Source: Effrenium voratum (lineage: Eukaryota > Sar > Dinophyceae > Suessiales > Symbiodiniaceae). Taken from it: DNA of 64,000 nt. A program made the translations under genes and the position numbers. The stretch lies in contig CAUJNA010002124.1 in the NCBI GenBank assembly GCA_963377175.1, positions 708,174 through 772,173 of the forward strand, given 5' to 3'. Positions 31,831 to 43,041 of this stretch are shown here, one piece after another (position 1 is the stretch's first letter; every line of letters starts with the position of its first letter). The notes beneath the pieces are model-generated. The model ran no database searches. It had not been told where the DNA came from and was given only the letters and a program-made list of their open reading frames with translations.

Positions 31831-34800
31831 GAAACCGCCCGCAAGCGAGACTGGCGCGGTGGACGCTCGTGACATTCGGAAACCGCCCGCGAGCGAAACG
31901 GACGCTCGTGACATGCGGAAACCGCCCGCGAGCCAGACTGGCGCGGTGGACGCTCGTGACATGCGGAAACCGCCCGCGAGCGAGACTGGCGCGGTGGACG
32001 CTCGTGACATGCGGAAACCGCCCGCGAGCGAGACTGGCGCGGTGGACGCTCGTGACATGCGGAAACCGCCCGCGAGCGAGACTGGCGCGGTGGACGCTCG
32101 TGACATGCGGAAACCGCCCGCGAGCGAGACTGGCGCGGTGGACGCTCGTGACATGCGGAAACCGCCCGCGAGCGAGACTGGCGCGGTGGACGCTCGTCAC
32201 ATGCGGAAACCGTTCGCGAGCGAGACTGGCGCGGTGGACGCTCGTGACAGGCGGAAACCGCACGCGAGCGAGACTGGCGTGGTGCACGCGCGTGACATGG
32301 GGAAACCGCCCGCGAGCGAGACTGGTGCGGTGGACGCTCGTGACATGCGGACACCGCCCGCGAGCGAGACTGGCGCGGTGGACGCTCGTGGCGGTGGACG
32401 CTCGTGACATTCGGAAACCGCCCGCGAGCGAGACTGGCGCGGTGGACGCTCGTGACATTCGGAAACCGTTCGCGAGCGAGACTGGCGCGGTGGAGCGCTC
32501 GTGACATGCGGAAACCGCCCGCGAGCGAGACTGGCGCGTGACATGCGGAAACCGCCCGCGAGCGAGACTGGCGCGGTGGACGCTCGTGACATGCGGAAAC
32601 CGCCCGCGAGCAAGACTGGCGCGGTGGACGCTCGTGACATGCGGAAACCGCCCGCGAGCGAGACTGGCGCGGTGGACGCTCGTGACAGGCGGAAACCGCC
32701 CGCGAGCGAGACTGGCGCGGTGGACGCTCGTGACAGGCGGAAACAGCAAGACTGGCGCGGTGGACGCTCGTGACAGGCGGAAACCGCCCGCGAGCGAGAC
32801 TGGCGCGGTGGACGCTCGTGACATGGGGAAGCCGCCCGCGAGCGAGACTGGCGCGGTGGACGCTCGTGACATGCGGAAACCGCCCGCCGTGACATGCGGA
32901 AAACTCCCGCGAGCGAGACTGGCGCGGTGGACGCTCGTGACATGCGGAAACCGCCCGCGAGCGAGACTGGCGCGGTGGACGCTGGTGACATGCGGAAACC
33001 GCCCGCAAGCGAGACTGGCGCGGTGGACGCTCGTGACATGCGCAAACCGCCCGCGAGCGAGACTGGCGCGGTGGACTCGTGACATGCGCAAACCGCCCGC
33101 GAGCGAGACTGGCGCGGTGGACGCTCGTGACATTCGGAAACCGCCCGTGGGCGAGACTGGCGCGGTGGACGCTCGTGACATGCGGAAACCGCCCGCGAGC
33201 GATCTCGAGACTGGCGCGGTGGACGCTCGTGACATGCGGAAACCGCCCGTGAGCGAGACTGGCGCGGTGGACGCTCGTGACATGCGGAAACCGCCCGCGA
33301 GCGAGGCTGGCGCGGTGGACGCTCGTGACATGCGGAAACCGCCCGCAAGCGAGACTCGCGCGGTGGACGCTCGTGACATGCGGAAACCGCCCGCGAGCGA
33401 GACTGGCGCGGTGGACGCTTGTGACATGCGGAAACCGCCCGTGAGCGAGACTACGCTCGTGACATGCGGAAACCGCACGCGAGCGCGACTGGCGCGGTGG
33501 ACGCTCGTGACATGCGGAAACCGCCCGCGAGCGAGACTGGCGCGGTGGACGCTCGTGACATGCGGAAACCGCCCCCGAGCGAGACTGGCGCGGGCGACGC
33601 TTGTGACATGCGGAAACCGCCCGCGAGCGAGACTGGTGCGGTGGACGCTCGTGACATGCGGAAACCGCCCTGGCGCGGTGCTCGTGACACGCGGAAACCG
33701 CCCGCGAGCGAGACTGGCGCAGTGGACACTCGTGGCGGAAACCGCCCGCGAGCGAGACTGGCGCGGTGGACGCTCGTGACAGGCGGAAACCGCCCGCAAG
33801 CGAGACTGGCACGGTGGACGCTCGTGACATGCGGAAACCGACCGCGAGCGAGACTGGCGCGGTGGACGCTTGTGACATGCGGAAACCGCCCGCGAGAGAG
33901 GCTGGCGCGGTGGGCGCTCGTGACATGCGGAAACTGCCTGCGAGCGAGACTGGCGCGGTGGACGCTCGTGACATGCGGAAACCGTTTGCAAGCGAAACTG
34001 GCGCGATGGACGAGCGAGACTGGCGCGGTGGAGGCTCGTGACATGCGGAAACCGCCCGCGAGCGAGACTGGCGCGGTGGACGCTCGTGACATGCGGAAAC
34101 CGCCCGCGAGCGAGACTGGCGCGGTGGACGCTCGTGACATGCGGAAACCGCCCGCGAGCGAGACTGGCGCGGTGGACGCTCGTGACATGCGGAAACCGCC
34201 CGCGAGCGAGACTGGCGCGGTGGACGCTCGTGACAGGCGGAAACCGCCCGCGAGCGAGACTGGCGCGGTGGACGCTCGTGACATGCGGAAACCGCTCGCG
34301 AGCGAGACTGGCGCAGTGGACGCTCGTGACATGCTGAAACTGCCTGCGCGTGACATGTGGAAACCGCTCGCGAGCGAGACTGGCGCGGTGGACGCTCGTG
34401 ACATGTGGAAGCCGCCCGCGAGCGAGACTGCACGGCGGAGGCTCGTGACATGCGGAAGCCGCCGAAACCGCCCGCGAGCGAGACTGGTGCGGCAGACGCT
34501 CGTGACATGCGGAAACCGCCCGCGAGCGAGACTGGCGCGGTGGATGCTCGTGACATGCGGAAACCGCCCACGAGCGAGACTGGGGTGGTGGCGCTTGTGA
34601 CAGGCGGAAACCGCCCACGAGCCAGACTGGCGCGGTGGACGCTCGTGACATGCGGAAACCGCCCGCAAGCGAGACTGGCGGGCGCTCGTGACATGCGGAA
34701 ACCGCCTGCGAGCGAGACTGGCGCGGTGGACGCTCGTGACATGCGGAAACCGCTCGCGAGCGAGACTTGCGCGGTGGACGCTCGTGACATGCGGAAACCG

Positions 34801-34927
34801 CCCGCGAGCGAGACTGGCGCGGTGGACGCTCGTGACATGCCGGCGAGCGAGACTGGCGCGGTGGACGCTCGTGACATGCCGGCGAGCGAGACTGGCGCGG
34901 TGGACGCTCATGACATGCGGCAATCGC
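31831..34927. repeat. 3.1-kb minisatellite of a 48-bp unit (about 60 copies)
   Basis: The consensus unit has the blocks GCGGAAACCGCCCGCGAGC, GAGACTGGCGCGGTGGACG and CTCGTGACAT. Most copies differ by 0-3 bases; a few have deletions that shift phase (for example near 32380, 32540, 33460, 33680 and 34450). Because 48 is a multiple of three and the unit lacks stops in several frames, both strands stay open for hundreds of codons. Minus-strand units read MSRASTAPVSLAGGFR; plus-strand units read MRKPPASETGAVDARD. No domain, splice site or start context supports translation, and phase changes among frames argue against coding. I call it non-coding satellite DNA. Confidence 0.92.
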
Positions 34928-35219
34928 CACGTGCGCGGCTCCATGTGAACAGCCCGGCGCTCCAGGTACGCCATAATTGTCCTTTTTGCCTCACACCTGA
35001 CCGGAACAAACGGTGCCAATGTGTTTCTAGGACGAAGAATCTCTTCAGAAGCTGTAGCCTCTTGGGGTTCGCCCTACTTATTTGGAAGCAGCCTGGAAGC
35101 ACGTTGACATGAATATGCTGAGCACACTTGGTCCAAACAAAAGGGCGCATGAACATCCGAACAGCTGACCCCGGTCTACGCAGATCGTGGTAACACTGTG
35201 TCTCAGACTTGTTTCGGAC
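34928..35219. repeat. 280-bp direct repeat, copy 1
   Basis: Starts CACGTGCGCGGCTCCATGTG and ends with GTCTCAGACTTGTTTCGGA. About 90% identical by eye to 35449-35729. Begins exactly where the 48-bp satellite ends. Confidence 0.9.
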
Positions 35220-35448
35220 AGGCGTCAGACCCACCAAGTGACCGAGGCTTGTCCACACCGAGCCCCCCGCAAAAGCGCAGCGCCGGCCCGTCTCCACACA
35301 CCTGCGGCGAATCCACCCAACTTGCCATCCACACGCATCCAATTGACAACGTGCGCGGCCCTTTCCACAAAGTCACCAGTTGCAATTGGTTGCGAATGGG
35401 AAACTAGGTGGAGAAACTAACGAATCCACGAAGCAAGTTTGTGAAGGC
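35220..35448. other. spacer between the two 280-bp repeats
   Basis: No gene or motif seen. Confidence 0.4.
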
Positions 35449-35729
35449 CACGTGCACGGCTCCATGTGAACAGCCCGGCGTTCCAGGTGCGCCAAAATTG
35501 TCATTTTCGCCGCGTACCTGACCCGAACAAATGGTGCCAATGTGTTTCTAGGACGAACCCTCTCTTCAGAAGCTGTAGCCTCTTGGGGTTCGCCCTACTT
35601 ATGTGGAAGCAGCCTGGAAGCACGTTGACATGAATATGCTGAGCACACTCGGCCCAAACAAAAGGGCGCATGAACATCCGAACAGCTGACCCCGGTCTAC
35701 TCAGATCTGTGTCTCAGACTTGTTTCAGA
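35449..35729. repeat. 280-bp direct repeat, copy 2
   Basis: Same orientation as copy 1, with scattered substitutions (for example CTTATTTGG in copy 1 versus CTTATGTGG) and a small deletion near the end. Confidence 0.9.
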
Positions 35730-36179
35730 TGGACGTAGAGCGAGCTTATGCCTTGCTTCCAATTTGGGAGTGGTAGTTTGTGCGGATCCATTTTCGGATT
35801 TCTGCGATTGGATCGGATGACTTCGTGCCTTCCATGTAGTGCGGGGCCTGTCATGTTTGACCCGTGCCTTTGCCTTTTTCTCTGTGCTTGGTCAGAGCAC
35901 AGGCTGCTGGCTGCCAATCCGGCTTGAGTCGCGATTGCTCCCCTTCTTCATCTGTTTTGGGGTTGATTTCCCAACTGTGAACAACTTAAATCTTGGTTTG
36001 CCTTCGGACCCTTGACCCGGAAAACAACGGGATCCGCATTGCTTTTGGGTTCCCGGGCTCCTCTTGTTTCCAACGCCTCTTTTTGCCCGCACGAAGCCAT
36101 GGGTACCCCGAAACCCCCTGAACAGGCAGCGCCGAAGGAGGTGAGGAAGAGGAGACAGCAGGCGGCAAGCTGGCCATGA
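35730..36179. other. no gene recognised
   Basis: No motif in any frame. Confidence 0.4.
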
Positions 36180-36590
36180 CTACCCCCGCAAGGGGAGGCT
36201 GGGAAGAGGCACGTCCCCGGCGCCGAGGATGTCACCAACGTCCGGCCCCGCATCCGCAGCAGGCCGCGCAGACGAGAGCCAGGCGCCGCCCAACAACGGC
36301 AGCAGAGCGGCGCAGAGCACGGAGGGATCGGACGTGGACGAGGCGGCGAACAAGGTCGAACGCCTCGGCACCGAAGCGCCCGCCGATCTCACCGTGCGTG
36401 TCCTCGCAGCGGTCTTCTGGCCCGCCGAGCCTCATCGAGCAGGCTTGGATTCGCGTCGCGCGCGAGGCCCTGGGTCCGGAGGCTGTGTCGTGCCGCAGCA
36501 TTGGCTGGCGCACACAACCGCGCCTGGGGGTCGCCGCAGATGATCGCCGGCGCTGGGCTTCGTCCTGTATGGCGCCGCTCGCCATCACTG
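36180..36590 (-). pseudogene. LINE-like element, C-terminal fragment (copy A)
   Basis: A frame-shifted minus-strand reading has ARHSLRTQGLARDANPSLLD and EIGGRFGAEAFDLVRRLVHV, the latter equivalent to the EVGGRW end of the endonuclease region in copies B-D, followed by VRSLRA-type helices. It is a short remnant ending near 36590, where unrelated lower-GC sequence begins. Confidence 0.5.
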
Positions 36591-37018
36591 GCTGCTCCAT
36601 GAGTGATGTCCGGATGGATGTGGAAGACCCCAGTGGTTGCATATGGAAGTCCGGCTCGAAGGATGTGTCGACCGTCAAAGTCAGGATTCGGAGCCTCAGT
36701 TGGCTTTGGCAACGCCCCTCGCAATTCATTGCTTTGGTGAATCTGGATTACTACGATTTCCTTGTTGTGCCCTTGTGTAGATTGTTGTGCGAGTAGACAT
36801 ATGAGGTCCGCATCATATTCGGGATCTGTGCTATCGATCTCGGTGCCGAAGAAACATCTGAACATGCCAAATGTGGTTCCCCTCTTGTCAAGATGTATCT
36901 TGCCAATCGACAAAACATGCGATGGGTCTTGCAGACAAGGATTTGATCACAATGACCTTGTATCCTGAGAGGATAAAACAAAGGATGAGTTCCTTGCATT
37001 TTTTCTCTCACACGCCTT
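36590..37018 (-). pseudogene. coding-like segment of unknown origin between two LINE fragments
   Basis: Minus strand reads SIGKIHLDKRGTTFGMFRCF, then GTEIDSTDPEYDADLICLLA, then HNKEIVVIQIHQSNELRG up to HIHPDITHG, then abruptly becomes LINE copy A. Base composition is less GC-rich than the LINEs. Family not recognised. It may be the other half of the segment at 37760-38990, split by LINE copy B (inference). Confidence 0.4.
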
Positions 37019-37730
37019 TTTCCATCCAGCCGGGGTGAAACACAAGGGCCCTCACGAGTCCGGCGCCCAGCCGGCGTCGCAGATGACGTCGCCCTGCGGC
37101 GGCGCACCCGGCAGCGGCGTCGCCAGCGTCGGGAGGAAGCGAGCTGAGGATGCCTGCGCCGCCACAGCCAGCAACTGCCCCCACCGGCGCGCGTATGCGG
37201 CGTGGGCTTCGGGGCTGGTGAGGGCTTTGCCCCTCGCAAGGCGGTGCAGGAAGGCTTCCGTCTCGTCCCCCCAGCGCCCCCCAACCTCGAGGGCGACGAC
37301 AACAAGGCGGCACCGCGCGCGCCCCGGAACTCCGGGTAGGTGCTCCGGCGCTTGTGGTCCGTTGCCTCCCGCAGGGCGAGGCCGGGCTCGGCGTCGGCAT
37401 GGGGTCGTTGGTCCCATCGCGCCGCACTGGGCTCACAAGCGTCGCGTCGACCGCTACCTGTACGCTGCCGAAACCGGGAAGCCCGTTTGCGACAACCTCA
37501 AGCCGTCGCACGTCGGACAACGGCATGCCGAGGTTGAGGTCGCGCAGGAAAACGTTCGTCGCTACCCGCGCGCCAGCCTCGCGACAAACCCGGGCGACGG
37601 AGCGCTCGAGCGGGCCCGCGCGGCGGACGAGCACGCCAGCGGTGGGGCAAGCAGTCCGGTGGTCACCGAGTGGGGCAAGGGCACCCCACAGCGGCATGCC
37701 CGACGGAGCAGGACACATCAAAACGTGTCG
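37018..37730 (-). pseudogene. LINE-like element, C-terminal fragment (copy B)
   Basis: Minus strand carries the finger remnant (APLGDHRTAC), the linker RAGPLERSVARVCREAGARV, LEVVANGLPG, the motif VAVDATLVSP, then (after a frameshift) HKRRSTYPE and CRLVVVALEVGGRW, ending FHPGW near 37020. This is the restriction-like endonuclease part of the family seen complete in copy D. Frameshifts make it dead. Confidence 0.7.
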
Positions 37731-37759
37731 ATCTGAAGCCTGAACTCGTCGCGAGTCGC

Positions 37760-38990
37760 TGCCGCCACCGCTTCGTCCGGCTCAACGGCGTCCGCCCTTT
37801 GCACGGGCGGGCCCTCCGCTTCATTTATGCATATGATGTGAGCTGTCTTGCATGGGCATGCTTTTCAACTCTCTGCTGTCCAACTTCGGATTCATCGTGA
37901 GGTTCCCATGGTTCATTGTGAGCACGTTGATGGTCATGGAGGAGTACCCGTCTCGTGCATGTCCGTTGTTGCCTTGATCACATCAGGATCATCTTGCGCC
38001 CTGAAAGATTTCAGTCAAAGTGGCAGTCGAATCGGATATCCGGATGTTGTTCGTGCAGGACTGAAGCAATACACAACTTACACAAATCCCAAATCCACAA
38101 ATGGGGCAGCCCTGATATGGTTGTAACCAAATTTGTCACAACATGTCGGCCTGCCTTGTTCAAAGACATGCGGCTCTGTACTCTTCCACGGTTGGCTTTT
38201 TGCTGCGGTGGCAAAAGAAGAATACTTCTTTCTCAACGTGTGCGTCAGGATCGACGTGTTTCACGGAATCAACCTCACATTGGCCGAGGTCTGGATGAAC
38301 ATTCTGAGGATCCGTTCATACTCCAAGTCCTTGAAGCCTTCCTTGGTGGTTTTGAGTTCTTCTTCCGCTTCAGTTTTACTCTTGTCTCGGTCAAGGTAGA
38401 CAATCTGGAAATCCTCGTTGAATTCGGCGAAATTGTCAGGATTGATGTTCTCCATCGCGACCCTGTGCTTGATGGCTCTTTCCCTGGCGGGTTCAAATCT
38501 CGGAACATCACCTTGGTCTCGGTGGATGTGTTCTTTTGAGATTGGTCCTTGTCGGATTTGCTAGCATTGACATGAACGAAGAAATCCTGTGCGAATTCTT
38601 GGATCTTGGTTACATGCTGTTCCAGATCTTCCTTGTCCAGGTTCTTCTTCATGATCCATTAATTGGTCTGCATTTCTTGTCCTTCGGAATCGTATGCCGC
38701 AATGATGTTGTGAAGGGTCAGCCTGACGCCTTGGTGATTGTCCTTGATGAAGCCAAGGATCGAGAGGGCATCTCGTCTTCCAGGCACCTGAGTCAATGCT
38801 GCCGTGGATGGATCGTCGTCGAGGATTACGTCATCAATGCTTGCAAGATGGAGATGGATTATCCGGCTTGGTTCCTTGTCCCAGGATGTTGTACATCTGG
38901 TCGTTGTAGGTTGCATGAACATGAAGGTGATTGGTTTTTTTCACATGCCTTTTTCCGCCTGCTCAGGTCGAATCCCCCTAAACCCTGCTT
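37760..38990 (-). pseudogene. decayed coding-like segment of unknown origin
   Basis: Three minus-strand readings follow one another with frameshifts: 38659-38900 (IDDVILDDDPSTAALTQVPG, then LTLHNIIAAYDSEGQEM), 38480-38652 (LEQHVTKIQEFAQDFFVHVN) and 38261-38460 (ENINPDNFAEFNEDFQIVYL, then KTEAEEELKTTKEGFKDLEY). A Cys/His-containing piece (EKEVFFFCHRSKKPTVEEY) lies near 38200. Composition is richer in A/T and in Asp, Asn and Lys than its neighbours, so it may be transferred or viral in origin, but nothing identifies it. Confidence 0.4.
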
Positions 38991-39076
38991 GAAAGGGCCC
39001 CCGGGCACCAGGGGTAATCACGCGAAAGCCGGCAAAGAGGTGGTTCACATGGCAAACACCCACGCGGAAGGCTAGG

Positions 39077-40780
39077 CTAAGGGCGTGCCGAGAGACGGCT
39101 GGCGAGCACCTCAAGAATAGGGCCGGCGCGGTCCGCAAGCACGTCACTGAGAGCGGGCGCAGGGCAAGACAAGCCAGTGGAAGGCAAGGTGGACAAGCTG
39201 CCAGCGGTGGACGAGGGCTGGTAGGCAAGACGCAAGGCCGCAGAAACATCCGGGCAAGCTGCCGCAGGAAGTCGGCAGTCTGGGTGCTCAGCGGCCACCA
39301 ACCTCGACCCCAAGCACGACCAGGCGGCACCGGGAGGACCGGAGGAGCTCGGGGTAGGCTCGCTTTTTTTGACGCCGGACATCAAGTAAGGCCACGGGGC
39401 AGGCCAAGTCACGGCGGGAGCGCGGAACGGCGTCGCGCGTGAGGGGCGACACAATGGTCGTGTCGACTGCAACTGGGCGCCGTTCCACAGAGGGCAAGCC
39501 GATAGCAATGACCTCAATGCGCCTGTCGTCCAGGCAGTCGACAGGGGCATTGAAATCGCGCACAAGGGTGTTGGTTGTGACGCGTGCGCCGCCCTCGCGG
39601 CAAACCCGCGCAGCAGCGCGCTCGAGAGGGCAGGCACCGGGCCGGGGGGCAAGCTGCACGATGGTCGCCAAGAGGGTCGAGAAGGCGATCGCACCGGCAG
39701 CTGCGGGAGGTGAAGGGCAAAGGCAGGCGCAAGCGCCGCAACAAACGCGGAACAGCGAAGGAGAGCAGGCAAGCTCCGGGCAGCTCGGCACGCTGGTGAA
39801 AACCCGGCCGCTGTAGGGGCCTGTTTGCGAAAACAAAAGTGCCTGAGAAGCCGGGTCTGTCTGGGAGAGGACCTCACCTTGAAGCTGCCGGGAAACCACC
39901 CGCGAAGGGTGGGACAGAAGGTGGGGGATCGGCTCCAGGGCTGCAGGAGCGCCTTCCACGAGGGCGCCGCAAACCCCGCCTCGGTGAGTTGGGTTTGCGC
40001 AAGCAGCTTCGGGCGGGCACCGCCGGAGGCCTGCAGCAAGCGAAGGATGCGCAAGCCGAGGCCACCTTCGTGGAAAGGCAGCTGCGCAAGGCGGGCCGCA
40101 GTGTCAGGACCAAGAAGATCGGACAGGCAAGACAACACAGCCTCATCGTGCGAGGCCCCTGAAAGCAGCCGTCAAGCAAGGGGGCAGCATGCGAAGGACG
40201 TGGCCGCAGCGAGGGGCAGCGCAAAACAAGAGTAGCAACCAGGCACACTGGAGGTCGGGAATGGTACGGATGGCTTGCAACAGGCTGTCCTGTTTGGCAC
40301 GGAGCTGATGCAACTGAGCCGCAACAGCCTGGTGTGGCAAGGGCAGGTTCTGGCCTGCAGGTTCGGAAAGTCCAGGGCGGAGAGAAGAAACGCGCTGAGC
40401 AAGCTGGGAAGCCACCCAGTCGCCCAAGAAAAGCTGCAGCAGCCATCCGCGGAGGAGAGGCGTTCAAGAGCCCACAGAAGAGAAACGGAAGAGCCAGGGG
40501 AAGAGCCGCACCGTCGGAGATGACACGCTGCAACGCAGAGACCCCAGACGGGAGAGGCGTGAGGAATGCGTCCTTGCATGCAGTGGCCAAAAGACCACAC
40601 TTAGCCCAAAACGTGCATGCTGGCACACGTGCTCTCGTGCCAACTGCTGAGGAACGCGTCCTCTCTGTCTCGCGGAGTCCGAAAGGACAGGCTGGAAGAA
40701 CGCGTCCTCGCAGTAAAAGCATGCTGGCACAATATGCGGCTGCATCAAGGCTGCCAGCCTTGTTCGCCAAGGTGAACCAC
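39077..40780 (-). pseudogene. LINE-like element (copy C), RT-end to endonuclease
   Basis: Minus strand, left after frameshifts: IRTIPDLQCAWLLLLFCAAP and RCGHVLRMLPP (about 40150-40290), ARLAQLPFHEGGLGLRILRL (about 40050-40100), a finger (SCRCDRLLDPLGDHRAACP, about 39680), RIEVIAIGLPSVE, VAVDTTIVSPLTRDA (about 39430-39490) and KKRAYPELLRSSRCRLVVLG ending EVGGR (about 39290-39380). The reverse-transcriptase core upstream is missing. At least three frames are needed, so it is inactive. Confidence 0.75.
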
Positions 40781-40799
40781 CTGAGTGCTGACAGGGTGG

Positions 40800-40949
40800 G
40801 TGGGTGGGCTTTTTAAAAAAAGCGGAAAGGGGATCGAACCCTCTAAGCCTCTAAACCGGTCCCGCAAAAAAGGCTTGAAGTAAAAGCGGCCACGCTGCTG
40901 AAGATTCGAACAGGATTAAAACACGGGGGAACACAAAACCCCAAGCGTC
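40800..40949 (-). repeat. A2-like terminal segment of element 1
   Basis: Like A2 of element 2 it runs GGGTGGGTGGG, an A-rich AAAAAAAGCGG stretch, and ends ACACGGGGGAACACAAAACC then CCAAGCG. No matching A1 was found near 52.4 kb. Confidence 0.5.
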
Positions 40950-40961
40950 AGAATCCTGTTC
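40908..40961. promoter_or_regulatory. hairpin at the A2/B1 junction of element 1 (candidate recombination site)
   Basis: Arms GAACAGGATT (40908-40917) and AATCCTGTTC (40952-40961) are perfect complements. Inside lie GGGG and CCCC runs around GAACACAAAA. The inner sequence is nearly the same as in the 55969-56008 hairpin, while the outer arms differ in sequence but still pair, a compensatory pattern. Confidence 0.6.
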
Positions 40962-41119
40962 ACTGCTTCAAGCCAAGAGGGGACCAGTAATAAAAAGGGG
41001 GGAGGAACTCACAACTCGATCGGCCAAATCGCCCTGCTCCTTTTTATTTGGCGTTGCTCAGAAGTCCAGGCTCGAGGATGCAGGAGGCATCCCTCTGCGG
41101 AGCCTGCACATATACCCCC
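40950..41119 (-). repeat. B1-type terminal segment of element 1; left arm of a large inverted repeat
   Basis: From AGAATCCTGTTCACTGCTTC to CACATATACCCCC. Its reverse complement is at 52175-52374, with one 29-base insertion there and a few substitutions. Confidence 0.85.
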
Positions 41120-41183
41120 ACTTTAGCGTTCTGAGCAACCGGTCCAATACTCGCCCCCTCTTTAGTGCGGTTGCGAGGCTGCC

Positions 41184-41771
41184 CTATGCTCTGGGCGCCA
41201 AGGAGCACCAGGCGGATGCAAAGTTAAAGCGGACTTGCGCGGCCAGATCGCGCGGTGCGAAGCGCACTCTGGACTGCGGCTTATTCTGAAAGGCAGCCAA
41301 ATTGCCCCTGATGAGCTGGTCTGCCCAGATGTTATGCTTTCCTGGGATGTGGGAGGCGATCACTGACCATTTATGCTTGTGAGCCCGGGCTGCAACTAAT
41401 TGCACAAAGAGTTGCAGGGGCCATGGTGGTGAACAGTTTGTTCACTCCCGCCTCGCAGCCTGTGTTGTCCGTGCCGGTCGGGATGCAAACGCTGTGGCAT
41501 GTCTGCCCCTCGGCAGCCCAGGCGATGCGCATGAGCGCGAGTTGGGCGAGGGTCTCAAAGCACGCGATGTACCGCTGTGCTTCTTTGGTTAAGCAAGGCC
41601 ACTGTGTCTGGACTTCTGTGAAGTCCACTTTTCTGCGAACCAGGAAATGCAACGCTTAGAGATGAACCACCCACCTATGCTGCCTTCGGCACAGGCGTCT
41701 GCCGCCGCTTTGCACGCAAGCATGGGCTGGTGTCTGAGCGGGCATGCCATGTCCATTTGGAAGCACTGCAT
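41184..41771 (-). pseudogene. RNase H domain of element 1
   Basis: Minus strand, in two to three frames: ADACAEGSIGGWF (first Asp), RYIACFETLAQLALMRIAWA (catalytic Glu and helix), PTGTDNTGCEAGVNKLF (second Asp), and HIPGKHNIWADQLIRG (final His/Asp motif). All four acidic positions of an RNase H fold are visible, but frameshifts separate them. It degrades the RNA strand of the RNA-DNA hybrid during reverse transcription. Confidence 0.75.
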
Positions 41772-41990
41772 GAGCTGGCTTTGCTTGCCTTAGACAGGCG
41801 GGTGTGCTCTGCTGAGGGGTCCGACACACGCACCCACACGGCTTTGTGGATTATGGCAGGCAGGTCGGATTGGGTTCTGATCTGGCTCCCTTGGTTCAAG
41901 AACCTATGGGCATGAAAATGCCTTGAACAGGCGAGGCAAGGGGCCTTGGAATTGAGTGCCGAGCGAAACGCAGTCGAGCATGCACGGAAA

Positions 41991-42760
41991 TCATGCAGCC
42001 CGGAGGTGCTTGCAGGTCTGAGTAAAGTGGCGCGAGCCTAAGCTTAGGCTAGTGGCCCAAATGAGCAAACCCAGGGCTTGCTCCAGGAGTTTGCGTTTCA
42101 CTTTGCCTGATTTTAACAGCATGCGAAGCTGTTGTATCAGCTTCATGGTCTTCACAGGTGTGAGCTCGATTGTTTCGAGATTGAAATTTATGTTCCACCC
42201 ACACCAGGTGAGGGCGTCCTGGAACTGCACCATTTTCCGGGAAATCGGTGCTGATATCGCGGCCAAGATGCCGTGCAGCAAACGAAGCAAAAAAGCTCCG
42301 GTGCGTTGCCACCAGTAGGCAGAAAAACGAGCCCCAAAGTGGCAAACTCTGTAATGGAACAGAGTATTTGCAAAGCGAAACAATAGGAGGCCGTGTTCGC
42401 TTGGGTGGACTTGCACTTGCTTGTGAGCGGCTTTGAAATCGAAGCTGGCTCCTATGAATGAGGAATGCGCGTCCTAGGAAGGAAAGCCAGGCGCACATCC
42501 GAGGCCATTGGCAGGCTGATGCGCTCTGGTATATTGCATTTGGGGTTTACCCCGCAGACTGTACTGTCGAGAACCAGGCGTGGTTCTTCGCCTTCTGCAC
42601 GCACGACGTTTAGCTTGCCAATTGCGCTCGCGGCCAGTGCTGTCGTGCTTCTTCGACTGACATGTCGGTGTGAACGATCCAGCCACTGGCAATTTCTTTG
42701 TCGAGTAGAGCGGAAACTGTGTCTGGCTCTGCCTCTGCTGCTTTCCAATTGCCTATACAC
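41991..42760 (-). pseudogene. reverse transcriptase of element 1, lacking the FVDD site
   Basis: Minus strand: GKLNVVRAEGEEPRLVLDST, VCGVNPKCNIPERISLPMAS, QVHPSEHGLLLFRF, HYRVCHFGARFSAYWWQRTG and LRLLHGILA, then directly AISAPISRKMVQFQ. In element 2, LLFVDDLLA lies just after LHGLLA; here those residues and the following loop are deleted. The C-terminal connection (NINFNLETIELTPVK, LEQALGLLIWATSLS) is kept. Frameshifts are also present. Confidence 0.8.
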
Positions 42761-43041
42761 TCAAGGAGTTCGGCGGGTTTCTCCGACGACTCTTGGTGCT
42801 TCTGAGCAATTCGGAGAGGGCGCCCGTAGGAACTCCTTCTGCAAGCAGGGGAAGCAGGTTGAGATCTGGATTATTGGCTGTTGATAACGCGTGCAACAGT
42901 GACAGCCTGTATGGCTGGCCTGCATCGGGCTCGAGCTAGTAGGGCACAGAAGGAGAAAGAGGAGGCGCTGCATTCACCCGATGCCAAGTGTGCCCGAATT
43001 TTGGGCACCAGGTTTGCTGCATGCAGCCACTGTAGCCATTC

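Noticed and set aside
30702..34877. A 1391-codon open frame on the minus strand (and others of similar size on both strands)
   Set aside because: It runs through the 48-bp satellite and flanking short repeats. Openness follows from the unit's composition and length, several frames are equally open, and there is no start context, splice pattern or domain.
31831..34927. Possible CRISPR-like array
   Set aside because: The repeats are directly adjacent with no unique spacers, and the genome is eukaryotic.
39077..40138. A 353-codon intact protein on the minus strand
   Set aside because: The frame switches in and out of LINE homology. Recognisable motifs lie in three frames, so it is a decayed LINE rather than one protein.
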